This document shows positions 13,001 to 23,570 of a DNA stretch of 64,000 nucleotides, piece after piece. A model generated the notes under the pieces. The model was not told where the DNA came from. It ran no database searches and saw nothing but the letters and a program-made list of their open reading frames with translations. A program made the translations under genes and the position numbers. The number at the start of each line of letters is the position of its first letter. Position 1 is the stretch's first letter. The DNA comes from Voacanga thouarsii (Eukaryota > Streptophyta > Magnoliopsida > Gentianales > Apocynaceae): positions 1,685,001 through 1,749,000 of the forward strand of contig JANUWF010003377.1 in NCBI GenBank assembly GCA_026120185.1. Direction: 5' to 3'.

Positions 13001-13970
13001 AATCAGCATGGGATCAGATGTTGGCAGTTTCCTAAACCAAATTAAAGATAATACATATTTTCCTTGAAATTAGTTGGAACCACATGAAATGAATTAACCA
13101 CCCCCTTCCCTGCCCAGATTCCCATAGGCCCTATATGGTTCTTAATATGACCCTTCATCTCTTGAATAATTTCGAAGAAATTTCAAGATATCTAAAGACA
13201 CAGATTACACAACAAACTCTATGAAGGTAACATCTATCACATATTTAATCTAAATCTACTTAGTTTATTAAGGGTGTATTTGGATTGGGATTTTCCAATC
13301 TTATTTCAAACCAAAATTTCACTTTAATTTAAATGTATTATTATTTCGTGTATTTTTTCGTTTCTCGAAAACTGTCACCTACTCACAACACATCATATTC
13401 TCTCTCTTTAGATTCCACCTGACCCCACATATTTCATAATTTTTTACAATACTCATCTCAAACCAATTCTTATTCACTTACACCCTAATCCTACCAAATC
13501 CCATCAACAAGTATAAAGCAAAGAACACTGAAAAATAAACTTAGCTTGCACACTTGACAGTAACAACACAAACATTCCATATCCATTGGAATTAAACATG
13601 CAAGCCAGAAGTAGTGGCTTGAAAGAAATGGGGGGAAAAAGAGTAATAATCAAAATAGTAGTCCGCATGGAAAATAAACATGAGAACAGGATCATGTTGG
13701 TTATGACGCAGAGACACAAAAAAACCACATATATTGAGGATAAAGAATCGCAATTAGGTTACTATGTAATGCTGTGTCTAGAGAGAGAAAATACAGTGTC
13801 TTCTATGGTTAAAACAATGATCATCAATTACCAGACTAAGCCTAAAATTGCTTAATCATTCTTGAATTCACAGAAATCAAGAATGAATTATATTATGTGT
13901 TCAGAACACTAGCAAGAGTGCTTGAACTCCTTAGGAATATTTTCCTATTGTTCATTTTGGGTTTTTTTTT

Positions 13971-14001
<31 letters not shown>

Positions 14002-15341
14002 GGGGGGTGTTATTCTGCAAATTTTGTAGTTAGAAGTTGCTATTGTTATTCTCAGTGTCGCAAAAAGCTTGCAAGTTCGCTCAAATTATCACAATATGTA
14101 GATGGCAATTCAACAAGAGCTTCCCTTCAGAAGACAAAAACAAATAAGCAAACACATAAAAAGAAAAACATGCTAAAGATGGTAGGCCAACAAAAAAACC
14201 AAAACAGAAAGTGAACCTTAGCCAACTAAGTATTCTGTACTGGTCTGTTGGATGATTAACACCAGAGACAGCAAGACAAACAGCTTGAACGGCAGAACGA
14301 GTTGAACCTGACTTTGAAAGAGCATCTGCCATTACTTGCTCCAGCGTCTCCCTTGCAGCAGTTTCTATCAAGAACATTTTAAACATCATAAAAAAGTGAT
14401 TTTTGAGCATAATCACTCAGGAAGCAGAAACAAGAAGAAATTTTATTTGTGAAACCTGCCTTGTTTCAACTGGTATGGTAAGCCACAAATAACATGCAGT
14501 TCATCATGCATTCAATAAAATACACAGTAACATTAATCAATCTTGTATTGCACATTTGGAGAAGATGAAATGGCATTCATTGGCACCATGGTATTGCCTA
14601 AAATCACTCAGAATAACGAAATTTATGCAGCATTGCCAAGCTCCACATCCTTTAGAAACTGTCTTCCCCCGTTGAACCATAAAACTAGTATACTACTAAA
14701 CCACATTTCCAAAAGCATTTACCTCCTTATTTAAAGTTGGAACCCATCTTCAAAAGTATCTAAAATACTTCAGCCACCAAGTTTCAAGATACAAACTTTA
14801 TCCCTTCAAACATCACAAATCGACTTTCAAAAACATAATCCTCAAGTCTCGTTTTGACTATTTGGATTTGTATCCACCCTAAAGATTAGCTTACAGATAA
14901 TACAAGAACAAATCCATCACCCCTTTATCCATTTAACTTTCTTTCACTTTTTCCTCTTTTGAAACTAAAATAGAATGTATCATCCGATCAAGAACCTATC
15001 CCTCTGCTTCAAACAAGGTCATTTCAAACCAAGAAAACTAATTAAACACGGTATCAGCCAAATTAAAGTAAACAGCAGAAACACATACCACCAACACTGT
15101 TATGGTTAGAGCAGCCGGCAACAGCCCGAGCAATAACTGGAGGAGGATCCGGCAAAGGGCCATCACTTCGACTATTGTTGTTAAATTCCATACACACACA
15201 TACAGTATTAGTAGTCCCACCATCCAAACCCAAAATCACTTGTTGCTCTCTTCGTTCTCTATTCCCAGTAATATTATTCGTAACCCCCATTTGAGCTTCA
15301 AAAGCCCAAATTTCCCCATTCCTGTAAGGCCTCTTCTTCAT
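7003..15341 (-). CDS. NAGK: N-acetyl-D-glucosamine kinase, 7 exons, 360 aa
   Basis: Exons in transcript order are 15341-15089, 14364-14217, 12076-11885, 10587-10459, 9792-9623, 7911-7781 and 7062-7003, in total 1083 nt or 360 codons plus stop. All six introns are GT..AG and every junction keeps the frame. The protein is a BadF/BadG-type ATPase of the ASKHA fold, the family of N-acetylglucosamine kinases, which phosphorylate free GlcNAc with ATP to GlcNAc-6-phosphate for salvage towards UDP-GlcNAc. Key motifs are phosphate-1 LGLDGGTTNT (residues 37-46), VENDAV with the likely catalytic Asp148, phosphate-2 IAGTGTIAYG (167-176), GPVLGDWGSGYG (190-201), the adenosine-site LVGGV (307-311) and the C-terminal EPAVGAALLAWN (343-354). 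The length is as expected for plant homologues. There is no signal peptide or membrane segment, so it is probably cytosolic. The start is the MKKRPYRNGEIW methionine, matching the conserved plant N terminus. No lesion is seen and the gene looks functional. Confidence 0.95.
7781..7911 (-). CDS. NAGK: NAGK exon 6 (residues 298-341)
   Basis: The acceptor CTATTGCAG precedes ATGGAAAGG and the donor is CCAAAG then GTACAG. It carries the nucleotide-site strand LVLVGGVLEANK. 131 nt; ends in phase 0. It has no long open frame of its own in raw translation. Confidence 0.93.
9623..9792 (-). CDS. NAGK: NAGK exon 5 (residues 241-297)
   Basis: The acceptor GCGTTTAG precedes GTGGACATATGC and the donor is GGTGAAG then GTACGG. 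It encodes WTYANPSWARIAALVP through VKAVVQRLQLCGE, largely helical. 170 nt; ends in phase 1. Confidence 0.95.
10459..10587 (-). CDS. NAGK: NAGK exon 4 (residues 198-240)
   Basis: The acceptor CGCTTGCAG precedes TGGATATGG and the donor is CTTGTTGG then GTATTT. It encodes the SGYGISAQALTA helix and ends at DELVG. 129 nt. No single long frame reveals this exon; it was found by matching the family and the splice phase. Confidence 0.93.
11885..12076 (-). CDS. NAGK: NAGK exon 3 (residues 134-197)
   Basis: The acceptor TATGTTTAG precedes AGAAATATTTCC and the donor is GGGGAAG then GTATAA. It carries the catalytic-Asp motif ENDAV, the phosphate-2 motif AGTGTIAYG and most of GPVLGDWG. 192 nt; the phase stays at 2. 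Confidence 0.95.
12077..14216 (-). other. NAGK intron 2 (2140 bp)
   Basis: GT..AG, the longest intron. It contains the T19G27 homopolymer junction at 13962-14007 and a short (TTTTTA)n tract near 12390-12411. I see no nested coding element. Intron 1 is 14365-15088, intron 3 10588-11884, intron 4 9793-10458, intron 5 7912-9622 and intron 6 7063-7780; none shows a recognisable insertion. Confidence 0.85.
13962..14007 (+). repeat. T19 followed directly by G27 homopolymer tract
   Basis: Nineteen T (13962-13980) abut 27 G (13981-14007). On the transcribed sense (minus) strand this is C27 then A19. The length of the G run is exceptional and may be imprecise in the assembly. Confidence 0.9.
14217..14364 (-). 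CDS. NAGK: NAGK exon 2 (residues 85-133)
   Basis: The acceptor CTTGATAG precedes AAACTGCTGC and the donor is GGCTAAG then GTTCAC. It encodes the ETAARETLEQV helix and the AVCLAVSGVNHP strand-loop. 148 nt; ends in phase 2. Confidence 0.94.
15089..15341 (-). CDS. NAGK: NAGK exon 1 (residues 1-84)
   Basis: ATG at 15341-15339. The donor follows base 15089 (..GTTGGTG then GTATGT). The exon carries the phosphate-1 loop DGGTTNT and ends in phase 1, within the codon for the Glu of the V-G-E-T-A-A-R junction. Confidence 0.95.
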
Positions 15342-15780
15342 TCTTTACTGGGTTTTCTGCACACTGCAAGAGCAAGAAATGATCAAACCAAACAAAAAGA
15401 GACAATCCAATCACTCCTCTCTCTCTCGCATTTCACGTAGAGGAGGGAGAAATTACAATTGATGCATTTGGTGATAATTTTCTTGACTCTTAATTGGATT
15501 AAAAATTGTATCTGGTGTAGAATAGTGGGACGGCAACAAGGAGACGAGAACTAGAAGTTGATTAAGATAGGTGTAAAATTGACGAGTGTGTTCTTTTTGG
15601 GATCGAATTCAACAAAAAATTATTCTTGAAATCATGTTGTGAAGACTGCAAACGTTTAGATATGTGTGTTGAATATACAACGTTGAAAATTACATGGAAG
15701 GAGGATAGCCAGCCTGCTACCGCACCGAAGACGGAGCATGATCTCATCCTAGTGTATACATATTAAAGGACAAAAAAGGC
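15342..15780 (-). promoter_or_regulatory. NAGK: presumed 5' UTR and promoter region of NAGK
   Basis: The 100 bp before the start codon are pyrimidine-rich on the + strand (CTCTCTCTC near 15420, i.e. a GA-rich leader on the sense strand), as in many plant 5' UTRs. I cannot place a TATA box or transcription start with confidence. Composition changes to AT-rich spacer at about 15780. Confidence 0.45.
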
Positions 15781-16196
15781 CTTTCAAAACTTATCCTTAG
15801 TAATTATACCATTTACATTTAAAATTCATCTAAAATTTAATAATAATATTTTTTTTTAAATTTAAATATTTTTAAATATATCTCTTAATAAAATAATAAT
15901 TTTTTATATTTAAATATTTTCAAATATAATCTTCACATTTAAAGTTCAACGATAATATTCTCTTAAATTAAAAAATTTTCAAATATATATTTTTGTTAAG
16001 GATTTAATGGATACTTCACATTTGAATGTTTTTAAAGGTGCGATTGCAATATATTATTATTATTATTAAAATCAAGTTGATAATCTTTTCTAAAAAATAA
16101 ACGTTTCTTGGTGAAAGTAAAAAAGAATTGTTTTGTTTTTATAAATTCCTCATGAGCATTTTTTATTATAATAAATCTTGTCTATCATTGATTTTT
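15781..16196. other. AT-rich spacer
   Basis: Very AT-rich, with short ATT runs. No gene, tRNA or terminal repeat is seen. Confidence 0.6.
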
Positions 16197-16204
16197 ATTA
16201 TAAT

Positions 16205-16629
16205 TAAGGGCAGTAATATTGAACACGATACGAAAACGACACGGTTATACGGTTATAGTGGGTTAGGGTTAGAGTTTCGCGGGTTTAGATCGAAACAGGT
16301 CAACCCATTTAATTTTAAACATGTACATGTCATAAACAGATTCAACACATTTTAACCCGTTTCGACCCGCGAACCCGTTTAACTTTTTTTAATATTTATA
16401 TTTAATACTTTTTGTAATAACTTACAAATTTCACTATAGAAAATTAGATAATTTAATTTTTTACATGAATTAATTGAATTAAATTTTATTATATGAATTA
16501 ATTGAATTGTTTGTGTGTCTATTTTGTTTAATTATATGAGATCTCTTAAGGAAAATAAATGATTTTAATGTGGCTATTTGCTTGATATATAGTAAATGAA
16601 TTATTCTTAATTAATTATTATTTAGTGTC

Positions 16630-16694
<65 letters not shown>

Positions 16695-17069
16695 ACTGAC
16701 TTTTAGTTAGAGAAAATAGTTTCTTGAACAATTCAATTTTATTACAAAACTACGTTTGTTTAGATTTTTAAGATTAAATCTTATGAATTTATTGAGATCT
16801 CTAGATATTTAGTGGGATGGTTTATTGTTTTATTAGCTATTTATGACTTCATATGCTGATTTATTAGTGTAATTATCTATTTAATTTTTGTATCTAATCG
16901 TATCAGGTCGTGTCAACCCGTTTTATAACACGAACACGACACAAAAATAAATGGGTTGACATGACAGGACACGTTTATTAATCGATCGTGTTCGAGTTAA
17001 CTTGTCGAGTGTAATTATCTCGAGTTAACACTACCTGCTAATTCGAACACGACACGATTACCACCCCTA
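16205..17069. mobile_element. non-autonomous hAT element (865 bp)
   Basis: Flanked by an exact 8-bp target duplication, ATTATAAT (16197-16204 and 17070-17077), the size made by hAT transposases. The terminal inverted repeats are TAAGGGCAGTAAT at the left and TAGGGGTGGTAAT read inward from the right, a typical hAT terminus. Subterminal segments rich in ACACGA, ACCCG and TCAACCC occur in inverted order at both ends. There is no transposase; the middle is AT-rich and includes an (ATA)n microsatellite. It must have been mobilised by an enzyme encoded elsewhere. Confidence 0.88.
16631..16693. repeat. (ATA)n microsatellite, 21 units
   Basis: An uninterrupted trinucleotide run inside the hAT element. 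Confidence 0.95.
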
Positions 17070-17608
17070 ATTATAATCTTCAATAGTGATATATTTTGAT
17101 TATATATTTTTTCATAAAAACTATACAACCATTGAAGATTAACAAAATCTCTTCTACCAACTATTTTTATAATAATTTTCAATGATTATTATAATAAAAA
17201 CTATATAATCAAAATTTCTTCTATCAATAGTTTTTATTATAATCTTTAATATTTAGAAAATTTATAGAACAATAGTAATTTTTTTCATTCTTACCAGGAA
17301 ACGCTCACTATTTGAAGAAGATAAAAATTGAGAGTACCAATTTGTCCTTAATAATAATAAGCATATTACAATCACATCCTTTTAAATGTAATAGGTATAT
17401 TTGAAAGGATTTAAATTTAATAAATTTACTATTATTGAATTTTAAATATAAAGAATATATATAATTCTAAAAATATGTATTTTTTAAATACTTTTACCTT
17501 TAACCCTCTAAATAGTTCCAATTTCTTCCATCCCCCATTTCAACGCACATAATTTACTTTATACCTTTTCCCCCCCTCTCTCTCTATGAGATTGATAGTA
17601 TTTTATCC

Positions 17609-18043
17609 TAAGTGGCAACTTAGCTGATACCCGAATGTATATCCAATCTTATCCATAAATAAATAAATTTGAATTATTAAAATTAGGTAAATAAATTTAA
17701 TTAAATATTCATAAAATCTATTTATGCCTATTTAAAATAAAATATTTTCTTATTAAGTAAAAATATATAAATAAATATCTACCATCTATTTAAATCTACT
17801 TAATAAATGAATTTAAATGAATTAGATTTAAATGGGTTGGATTCCATTTTTTAAATTTTTTTATGAATAAATGAAGTGTAACTACTATTTCAATATGTAC
17901 ACAGATCTCATATATTAACATAGATTTAAACCTAAAATGTCAATATGGAAATTCTAATACCAATCATCAACTCAAAAGACAAATACGTTAGATTCCATTT
18001 AATTCTATACATATCCAAATAGATCCACACCTTGCCATCTCTA
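17609..18043. mobile_element. non-autonomous hAT element (435 bp)
   Basis: The ends are TAAGTGGCAA at the left and TAGAGATGGCAA read inward from the right. The flanking 8-mers TTTTATCC (17601-17608) and TTTTAACC (18044-18051) match at 7 of 8 positions, a slightly decayed hAT target duplication. The interior is rich in ATCCAAAT and TTTAAATGG motifs, typical of hAT elements with a ...GGATATCC... subterminal composition. There is no coding sequence. Related interior sequence recurs at about 22240-22560. Confidence 0.72.
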
Positions 18044-18381
18044 TTTTAACCATAACTGCAATAAGCTTTTCATCCCAAGTACCATGCAGTGACGGAGCTA
18101 CATTGCTTTCAGCAGGGCACAGGCCTCCACTTGATTTTGAAAAATTATATGAGGGTATATGGTATAATTTTGAAGTGCATTAACTTTATTTTTAAATATG
18201 ACTCTACTTACTTTTTTTTAATCCTCTAAAGTGTTAAAAAGTTAATTTCCTAATTAATAACAAAAGAAGTAAATATAATTTTTAGTAAAAAAAATATGAT
18301 TGAGTACAAAAAGTAAAAAAAACAACTAAGACTGTTTGTATATAAATATATAATGTATATTGAGAAAGATATATTTAATTA

Positions 18382-18673
18382 GGGAAATCAACTTATTTGG
18401 TTTCTAAAGTTTGAGGTTTGTAATGTTTTCGTCCTTAATATTTTTTCTACCGTTATGGTCTTTAATCATTTTTTTTTTTGCCATTACGATCCTTAATGTT
18501 TTATTATTTTTTTTTTGTCTAAAAAATCAGCTATTATGGTTCCCTAAAAACAAAAAAATTAGGGACCACAATGGCAAAAAAATTAATAGGGACTATAACG
18601 GTAAAAAAAAAAAATATTAAGTACGAAAACATTACAAACTACAAACTTTATGGATCAAATAGACTAATTTCTC
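18382..18673. mobile_element. fold-back MITE, Mutator-like (292 bp)
   Basis: A near-complete palindrome: the left arm (GGGAAATCAACTTATTTGG..., then GTTTGTAATGTTTTCGT) pairs with the right arm over about 130 bp. Exact 9-bp flanking repeats ATTTAATTA (18373-18381 and 18674-18682) indicate a Mutator-type insertion. No coding capacity. A diverged relative lies at 51795-52035. Confidence 0.85.
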
Positions 18674-18743
18674 ATTTAATTATATTGACAATGAATTTAT
18701 TATCAAAATTTTTTAATTACAATGATAGTAGGTATTTGAATTT

Positions 18744-18745
<2 letters not shown>

Positions 18746-18792
<47 letters not shown>
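18746..18792. repeat. (AT)n microsatellite
   Basis: About 23 AT units, directly abutting the next MITE. Confidence 0.95.
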
Positions 18793-18793
<1 letters not shown>

Positions 18794-18794
<1 letters not shown>

Positions 18795-19077
18795 AGAAAA
18801 TTAGCTGATTACTCCGTTAACTTTTATGTTTTAGAGGTTTAAGTCTCTTTTCTTTTTTTTTTTCCAACTTTTTAGATCCCCTAATTATAATTTTTGTACG
18901 GGTATGGTCCTTTTTAGGGTTCCATTAGTCAAACCATTATCTGACTAACAAAACCCTAAAAAAAAGATCAAAACTTCACAAAATAATAGTTAGAGGACGT
19001 AAAAAAATTTTTAAAAAAGGAAAGGGACCTAAATCTCAAAAATATAAAAGTTAAGGGATTGAATCGACTAATTTTTC
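18794..19077. mobile_element. fold-back MITE, second family, copy 1 (284 bp)
   Basis: The inverted arms begin GAGAAAATTAG and, read inward from the right, GAAAAATTAG. Both arms then carry TTAACTTTTAT, TTTAAGTC or TTTAGGTCCC-like blocks, and the loop holds AGGGTTCCATTAGTCA against its inverted partner. The left flank is the (AT)n run, so no target duplication can be read. Confidence 0.75.
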
Positions 19078-19955
19078 AAGTATACTTGTAAAGTATATAT
19101 GAGTTTCACAAATTAATAATCTAATTGTTAGATTTTCTACAAAAGTTAAAAAAATAAATATAATAAATTTTAATTATATCGGATATAATTTGTCATGTTA
19201 TCAAAGTATTTAAATAATATTACATTATGATGTTTGTTTAATTTCAAATATGTGACTATCAAATTAATAATATATTTATTCATTTAATTTATATCGTATC
19301 AAAGACTAAAAAAAAAAGAAAAATGATAATAAAATGATTATACTAACCATTCTATAGGGTCAATTAAAAGTAAAATTAAAATATCAATGATGCAAATTAA
19401 TTAAATTTGAGAAGTATTTCTTGATTAATTAATTAGGTTTTTATTTTTTGTTAAATAATATTTTTTCCTTAAGATTTTATTCCAAAATTTTCTTAAGTTT
19501 GAGATAGATTTGCGTTGGATTCCTTTATTAATTTTCTTTTCTTAATTTTTCATTAAATAATAATTTTTTTAAAAAGAATCTATCCCCAATTCTATTCAAG
19601 GTTGGGAATAATTTCTTTATTAATTTCGTTTTGATTTTTTTTATTAACTAACCGTATTTGATTTGATATGGATTCCTTTAAAAGAATTTTGCATGTCCAA
19701 TCCATCCCAAATTTGGGATGGAGTTTGAACGGTTTTTTTATTAATTTATTTTTAATTTTTATTAAATAATATATATTTTTAAGATTTTTTTTTTGAATTT
19801 GTTCCAAAATTTAATTAAATCTTGGATAGATTTGCAAATAATACTTTTATTATTTTATTATTTTTAAAAATAAAATTTCAAGAATTCATCTTAAATTAAT
19901 TTGAAATCCTTCTAAATTTAGAAGTGAATTTTTTAATTACTTTATTATTTAAATA
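19078..19955. other. AT-rich spacer
   Basis: Contains several loosely repeated TTTTATTAATTTTTTATTAAATAAT segments (for example around 19430, 19550, 19740), suggesting degraded tandem sequence. No gene is seen. Confidence 0.5.
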
Positions 19956-20239
19956 AAAATTAATCGATTCAATCCTTTAACTTTTATATTTTGGAGATTT
20001 AGATCTCTCTCTCTTTTTTTTTTTTAACTTTTTAGGTCTCATAACTATTATTTTTTTGTGGTTTTAGTCTTTTTTTATAGAGTTCTATTAGTCAGATGAC
20101 AATTTGTCTATCGGAACCCTAAAAAAAAGAATAATCGGCACAAAAAATTATATTTAAGGAATCCAAAAAGTTAAAAAAAAAAAAAATGGAACTAAACCTC
20201 CAAAACATAAAAGTTAAGGGATTGAATATATTAATTTTC
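19956..20239. mobile_element. fold-back MITE, second family, copy 2 (284 bp)
   Basis: Shares arm sequence with the element at 18794: AAATTAATCGATTCAATCC, TTAACTTTTAT, GGAGATTTAG and the central GAACCCTAAAAAAAAGA. Arms pair across almost the whole length. No clear target duplication is left. Confidence 0.75.
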
Positions 20240-20553
20240 TTATATATTGGCATACTTTAATATATTAACATTTAATATTTTTGTTTTATATATATTAAAA
20301 TTACAAATATATATAAGTGCCTCCCTAATCTTCCATTGGTATGAGGTAAATATATACTTTTTTTAATTTTTGAAATTTAAAAATAAAAATGATTTTTAAT
20401 TAGGAGTCCATATTTTTATTTAAATAACTATTTTAAAAATAAAAAGAAAGATAAATATGTTAATATTATGTAAGTTTTATGATAATTTGTTAATGATGAG
20501 ATGTTAAAATAAAAATAGTCAAAATATACTCTTAAATATTTATATGTTATTTT

Positions 20554-20556
<3 letters not shown>

Positions 20557-20605
<49 letters not shown>

Positions 20606-20610
20606 GTATA
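20557..20610. repeat. (TA)n and (TGTA)n compound microsatellite
   Basis: A TA run to about 20593, then TGTA repeats. Confidence 0.93.
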
Positions 20611-20960
20611 AGAAAATAGTTCAAAATACCCTTCAACTAATTTTGTTCCTAGAAAATTACTCCTAATCTTTATTTTTTATTAATGATGAGGGGTTATTAC
20701 TCTTGATCAGCAATATGGAAAAATAAGAAGCGGCCGTTAAGTCTAATTTATTCTGGAGGAAAATTGTATTGTGATACCAAAAATACCCTTGAAATTAAAT
20801 TCACATGCTTTGCTAATGACTTGGTTAACTGAATATTGCTTTGTTGTCCTATGATTGGATATAAATAAATGTTGGAAAATAGTATAAGGGCATAAAATAT
20901 TAAAAATAAATATTAGGGGTATTTTTTAGGAGAAAAAATAGTTGAATCTATTTTTTACCA
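20611..20960. mobile_element. candidate MITE (about 350 bp)
   Basis: The left segment CAACTAATTTTGTTCC then TTACTCCTAATCTTTA pairs with the right segment read inward, CAACTATTTTTTCTCC then TACCCCTAATATTTA. The interior (GCGGCCGTTAAG near 20730) is less AT-rich. Boundaries and target duplication are not resolved. Confidence 0.5.
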
Positions 20961-23570
20961 TCTCATAAATAATATTTTATTTTTATTTGTTTACTTATTA
21001 ATGTACTTTCGTATTACGATACAGAAATATTAAATTATGTTTAGTAAACAAAGATATAAATAAAGAGAACATCTAGCTAAAACATTGAACAATGTAAATA
21101 TTATCAACAAGTTAATATTAAGACAAAATTATGAATAAAAAGGTAATCATATTTTTATAAAATAAATATATTTCTCTCTTGTTATGATATGAATTTGCAG
21201 CATGATTTGTCTTTTATATGCCTTTTCATAACTTATATGTGCAAAATAGTTTTTTTTAAAATAAATAATTTTTCTAAAAGGTAGAAAAGAAAGAGAATTT
21301 TTTTTTAACTAAAAAGTAATAGTAAGTGAAGTTGGTGTAAAACTTTAAAGAAGATAGGAGCTTTTTCTTTAGAAAAAAAAAAAAAAGACTTCAAATGGAG
21401 TTCAATGAAAATAAATTTAGAAGAAGTTAATGATTTTACTTTTTAGTCCAAAGAAGAGGGGAGTAAAAATAATTTTAAAACTTTGAGATACTAAGTGTAA
21501 ATGTAGTATAGTAAAAGTAGTAAAAAGTAACTTAACTTTATAAAAATAATTATTTGAAACCTAATGCACTAATAAAGATTCTTTATATCAGTATTCTATA
21601 TCCACATATCAAGAGGACAGTAGTAACAAGGACTTGTTGCCTACTAAAAAAAATACCCTTTCTATTTCAAAATAATTATCAAATTTCAAAACAATCCTAT
21701 AATTTTTAATAAAAATAATTCAATATTTTTCTCTAAAAACCTCATAAATATTAGAACTTTCTTAATATGCATGATTTATGTAATAGTAATAATAAATATT
21801 TTAAAATGAAGAAAATACTTCTAACCAATTAAATTACAATCATAAATGAATTACCTTATTGCACTTGATTTTGATATTAAGTTTTTTTTTTACATATCAT
21901 TTAATGAAAGGAACAAACTGCACCGCTGAAATCTCATTGTATTCCCAATTACTCCAAAAATTTATCTCGAGTTTGTGTCCTCATTAAGCAAGAAATTTAT
22001 CTCTATCATTTCCTAATGTAATTTCTGTAACTCAATTTTCCTTTAGGCCTTAGAAAACATTGAATACATCTGGTGCACCACATCAGCATCACATATGAAT
22101 TGCAGCTAACCAAGTAGATTTGTCTAGTAAGAATGTAATCTACATTACCATCCAACATGAAATTTTTCTTAATAAAATGGATAAACTTTCCACAGCTGAA
22201 ATCAGATTGGCCCTCATCCTTTTTGGCTCTATTGCTGCCAACTAAGGGTATAATTGAAATTAAGTAAATGGATATAATTGAATATCTATTTAAATCTATA
22301 AAATTTAATGGATTTAAATGGATATCTATAGAATCCATTGATATCCATTTACATGTAGAAAATTTATATAATTTGCACAGTTTAAGGGATAAACTCCATT
22401 AATATACGAATCTTATTACTAATCTCTTTAATCAATAAAGGTACAGTGATAAAATAAAAATATTTATTTATTTAATATAAATATTATCTTCTACCAACTA
22501 ATATATTTACTTAAAAAAATAAAAGGTAATAAAATAAAATATTTTCTTATTAGAGAGAGACATAATAAAGATGCTTGAGAGGAAGTCAAGAAATTAGATT
22601 TAGATTTTAGTGGAGTTGGTGCCTGGTGGCGATGAAAAGCGCAAAATTTAAGCTTTGGTTTTAGAGAAATTTTTTTGCTTTGTCAAGACATTTCGATGTT
22701 GGATAGCCATGTGGTGTTATTGGAATATAACCGACGTATTGGAAAATTTCTTCTTTTCCAAGACCAAATTGCAAATAAATATTCCATCCGTTTTAAAAAT
22801 TATATTTTTATTTTTATTATACCAAAATACTTATTATTAGTATCAAATATTAAAAATAAATTTATTACTAATATTCATAATTTACCCTCTTTTCAATTAA
22901 GAATATGTACATTCACAATAAATCATTAATGAATGTATAGAGAAGAATAATTAATGAATATTCACTTTTATCTAGGAGTATATAGTTTTTTTCTAATATA
23001 ATTATTTAAGTTTTAATAATTTCTTAGTTTTTGTATCATGTCCTAAATTTTTAGGGGGGAAGGAGTACTTGTCAAGAAATATTCATCTATGGTTTCTTTT
23101 ATATAGAGTTAATTTTTTTTAATATTTTAAGGTGAAAATAGACTAATTTTTTTATAAAAATATTTCAGATAATATTTTAGAGAAATATGCCAGACAATAG
23201 CCAGAAGAAAATACAAGTGTGCAATAAATTCGTTTCAATATCTTTTATTAAATATTCAAGAAAATATTTCAATTGAAAACTTGTTTGGCTGATTTTGAAG
23301 AAGGGATGACAATTGCCATTGGACAATCAACTTCTGTAAGGTAGATTGGATGGTATGGAGAGTGCTTTGATATCTTTGAGAAAAGTAGAACTTGAAAGAA
23401 AAAAAAAATGAAAAGTAACCCAAACACATAAATCGTGTGGGTTGCGGGAATTACTATTTGTATAATTGACAATGTTTGAGTAAAATAAATTGGTGGTGAT
23501 TAAGAAAAGGAATCTTAAAGAAATTTTAGAAAATTTAAGAAGAATGTCGTAAAAGATATTATAACAATCT
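20961..23570. other. AT-rich spacer with unassigned islands
   Basis: Two islands of more complex sequence, 21900-22240 and 22570-22760, show no recognisable protein motif, tRNA or terminal repeat. The stretch 22240-22560 shares short blocks (ATTTTCTTATTA, TTAAATGGAT) with the hAT at 17609 and may be a relic of that family. Confidence 0.5.

Noticed and set aside
13897..14214. 105-codon open frame with poly-Phe and poly-Gly
   Set aside because: It is produced by the T19G27 tract and overlaps intron 2 antisense; not a protein.
16631..16693. Regular repeat that could suggest a CRISPR-like array
   Set aside because: It is a simple ATA microsatellite; there are no spacers and this is a plant nuclear sequence.
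18060..18200. Sequence starting CAGTGACGGAGCTACATTG, often seen at plant transposon ends
   Set aside because: I could not find a matching second end or a flanking duplication, so no element is called.
18571..18795. Open frames with (YI)n or (IY)n tails here and at 4003-4203, 45600-45881 and 56018-56236
   Set aside because: Translations of AT and CATA microsatellites.
22006..22338. 110-codon minus-strand open frame
   Set aside because: No recognised domain, partly repeat-like N terminus (IDIHLNPLNF from a repeated GGATATC/ATCCATT region), and no splice-linked neighbours.
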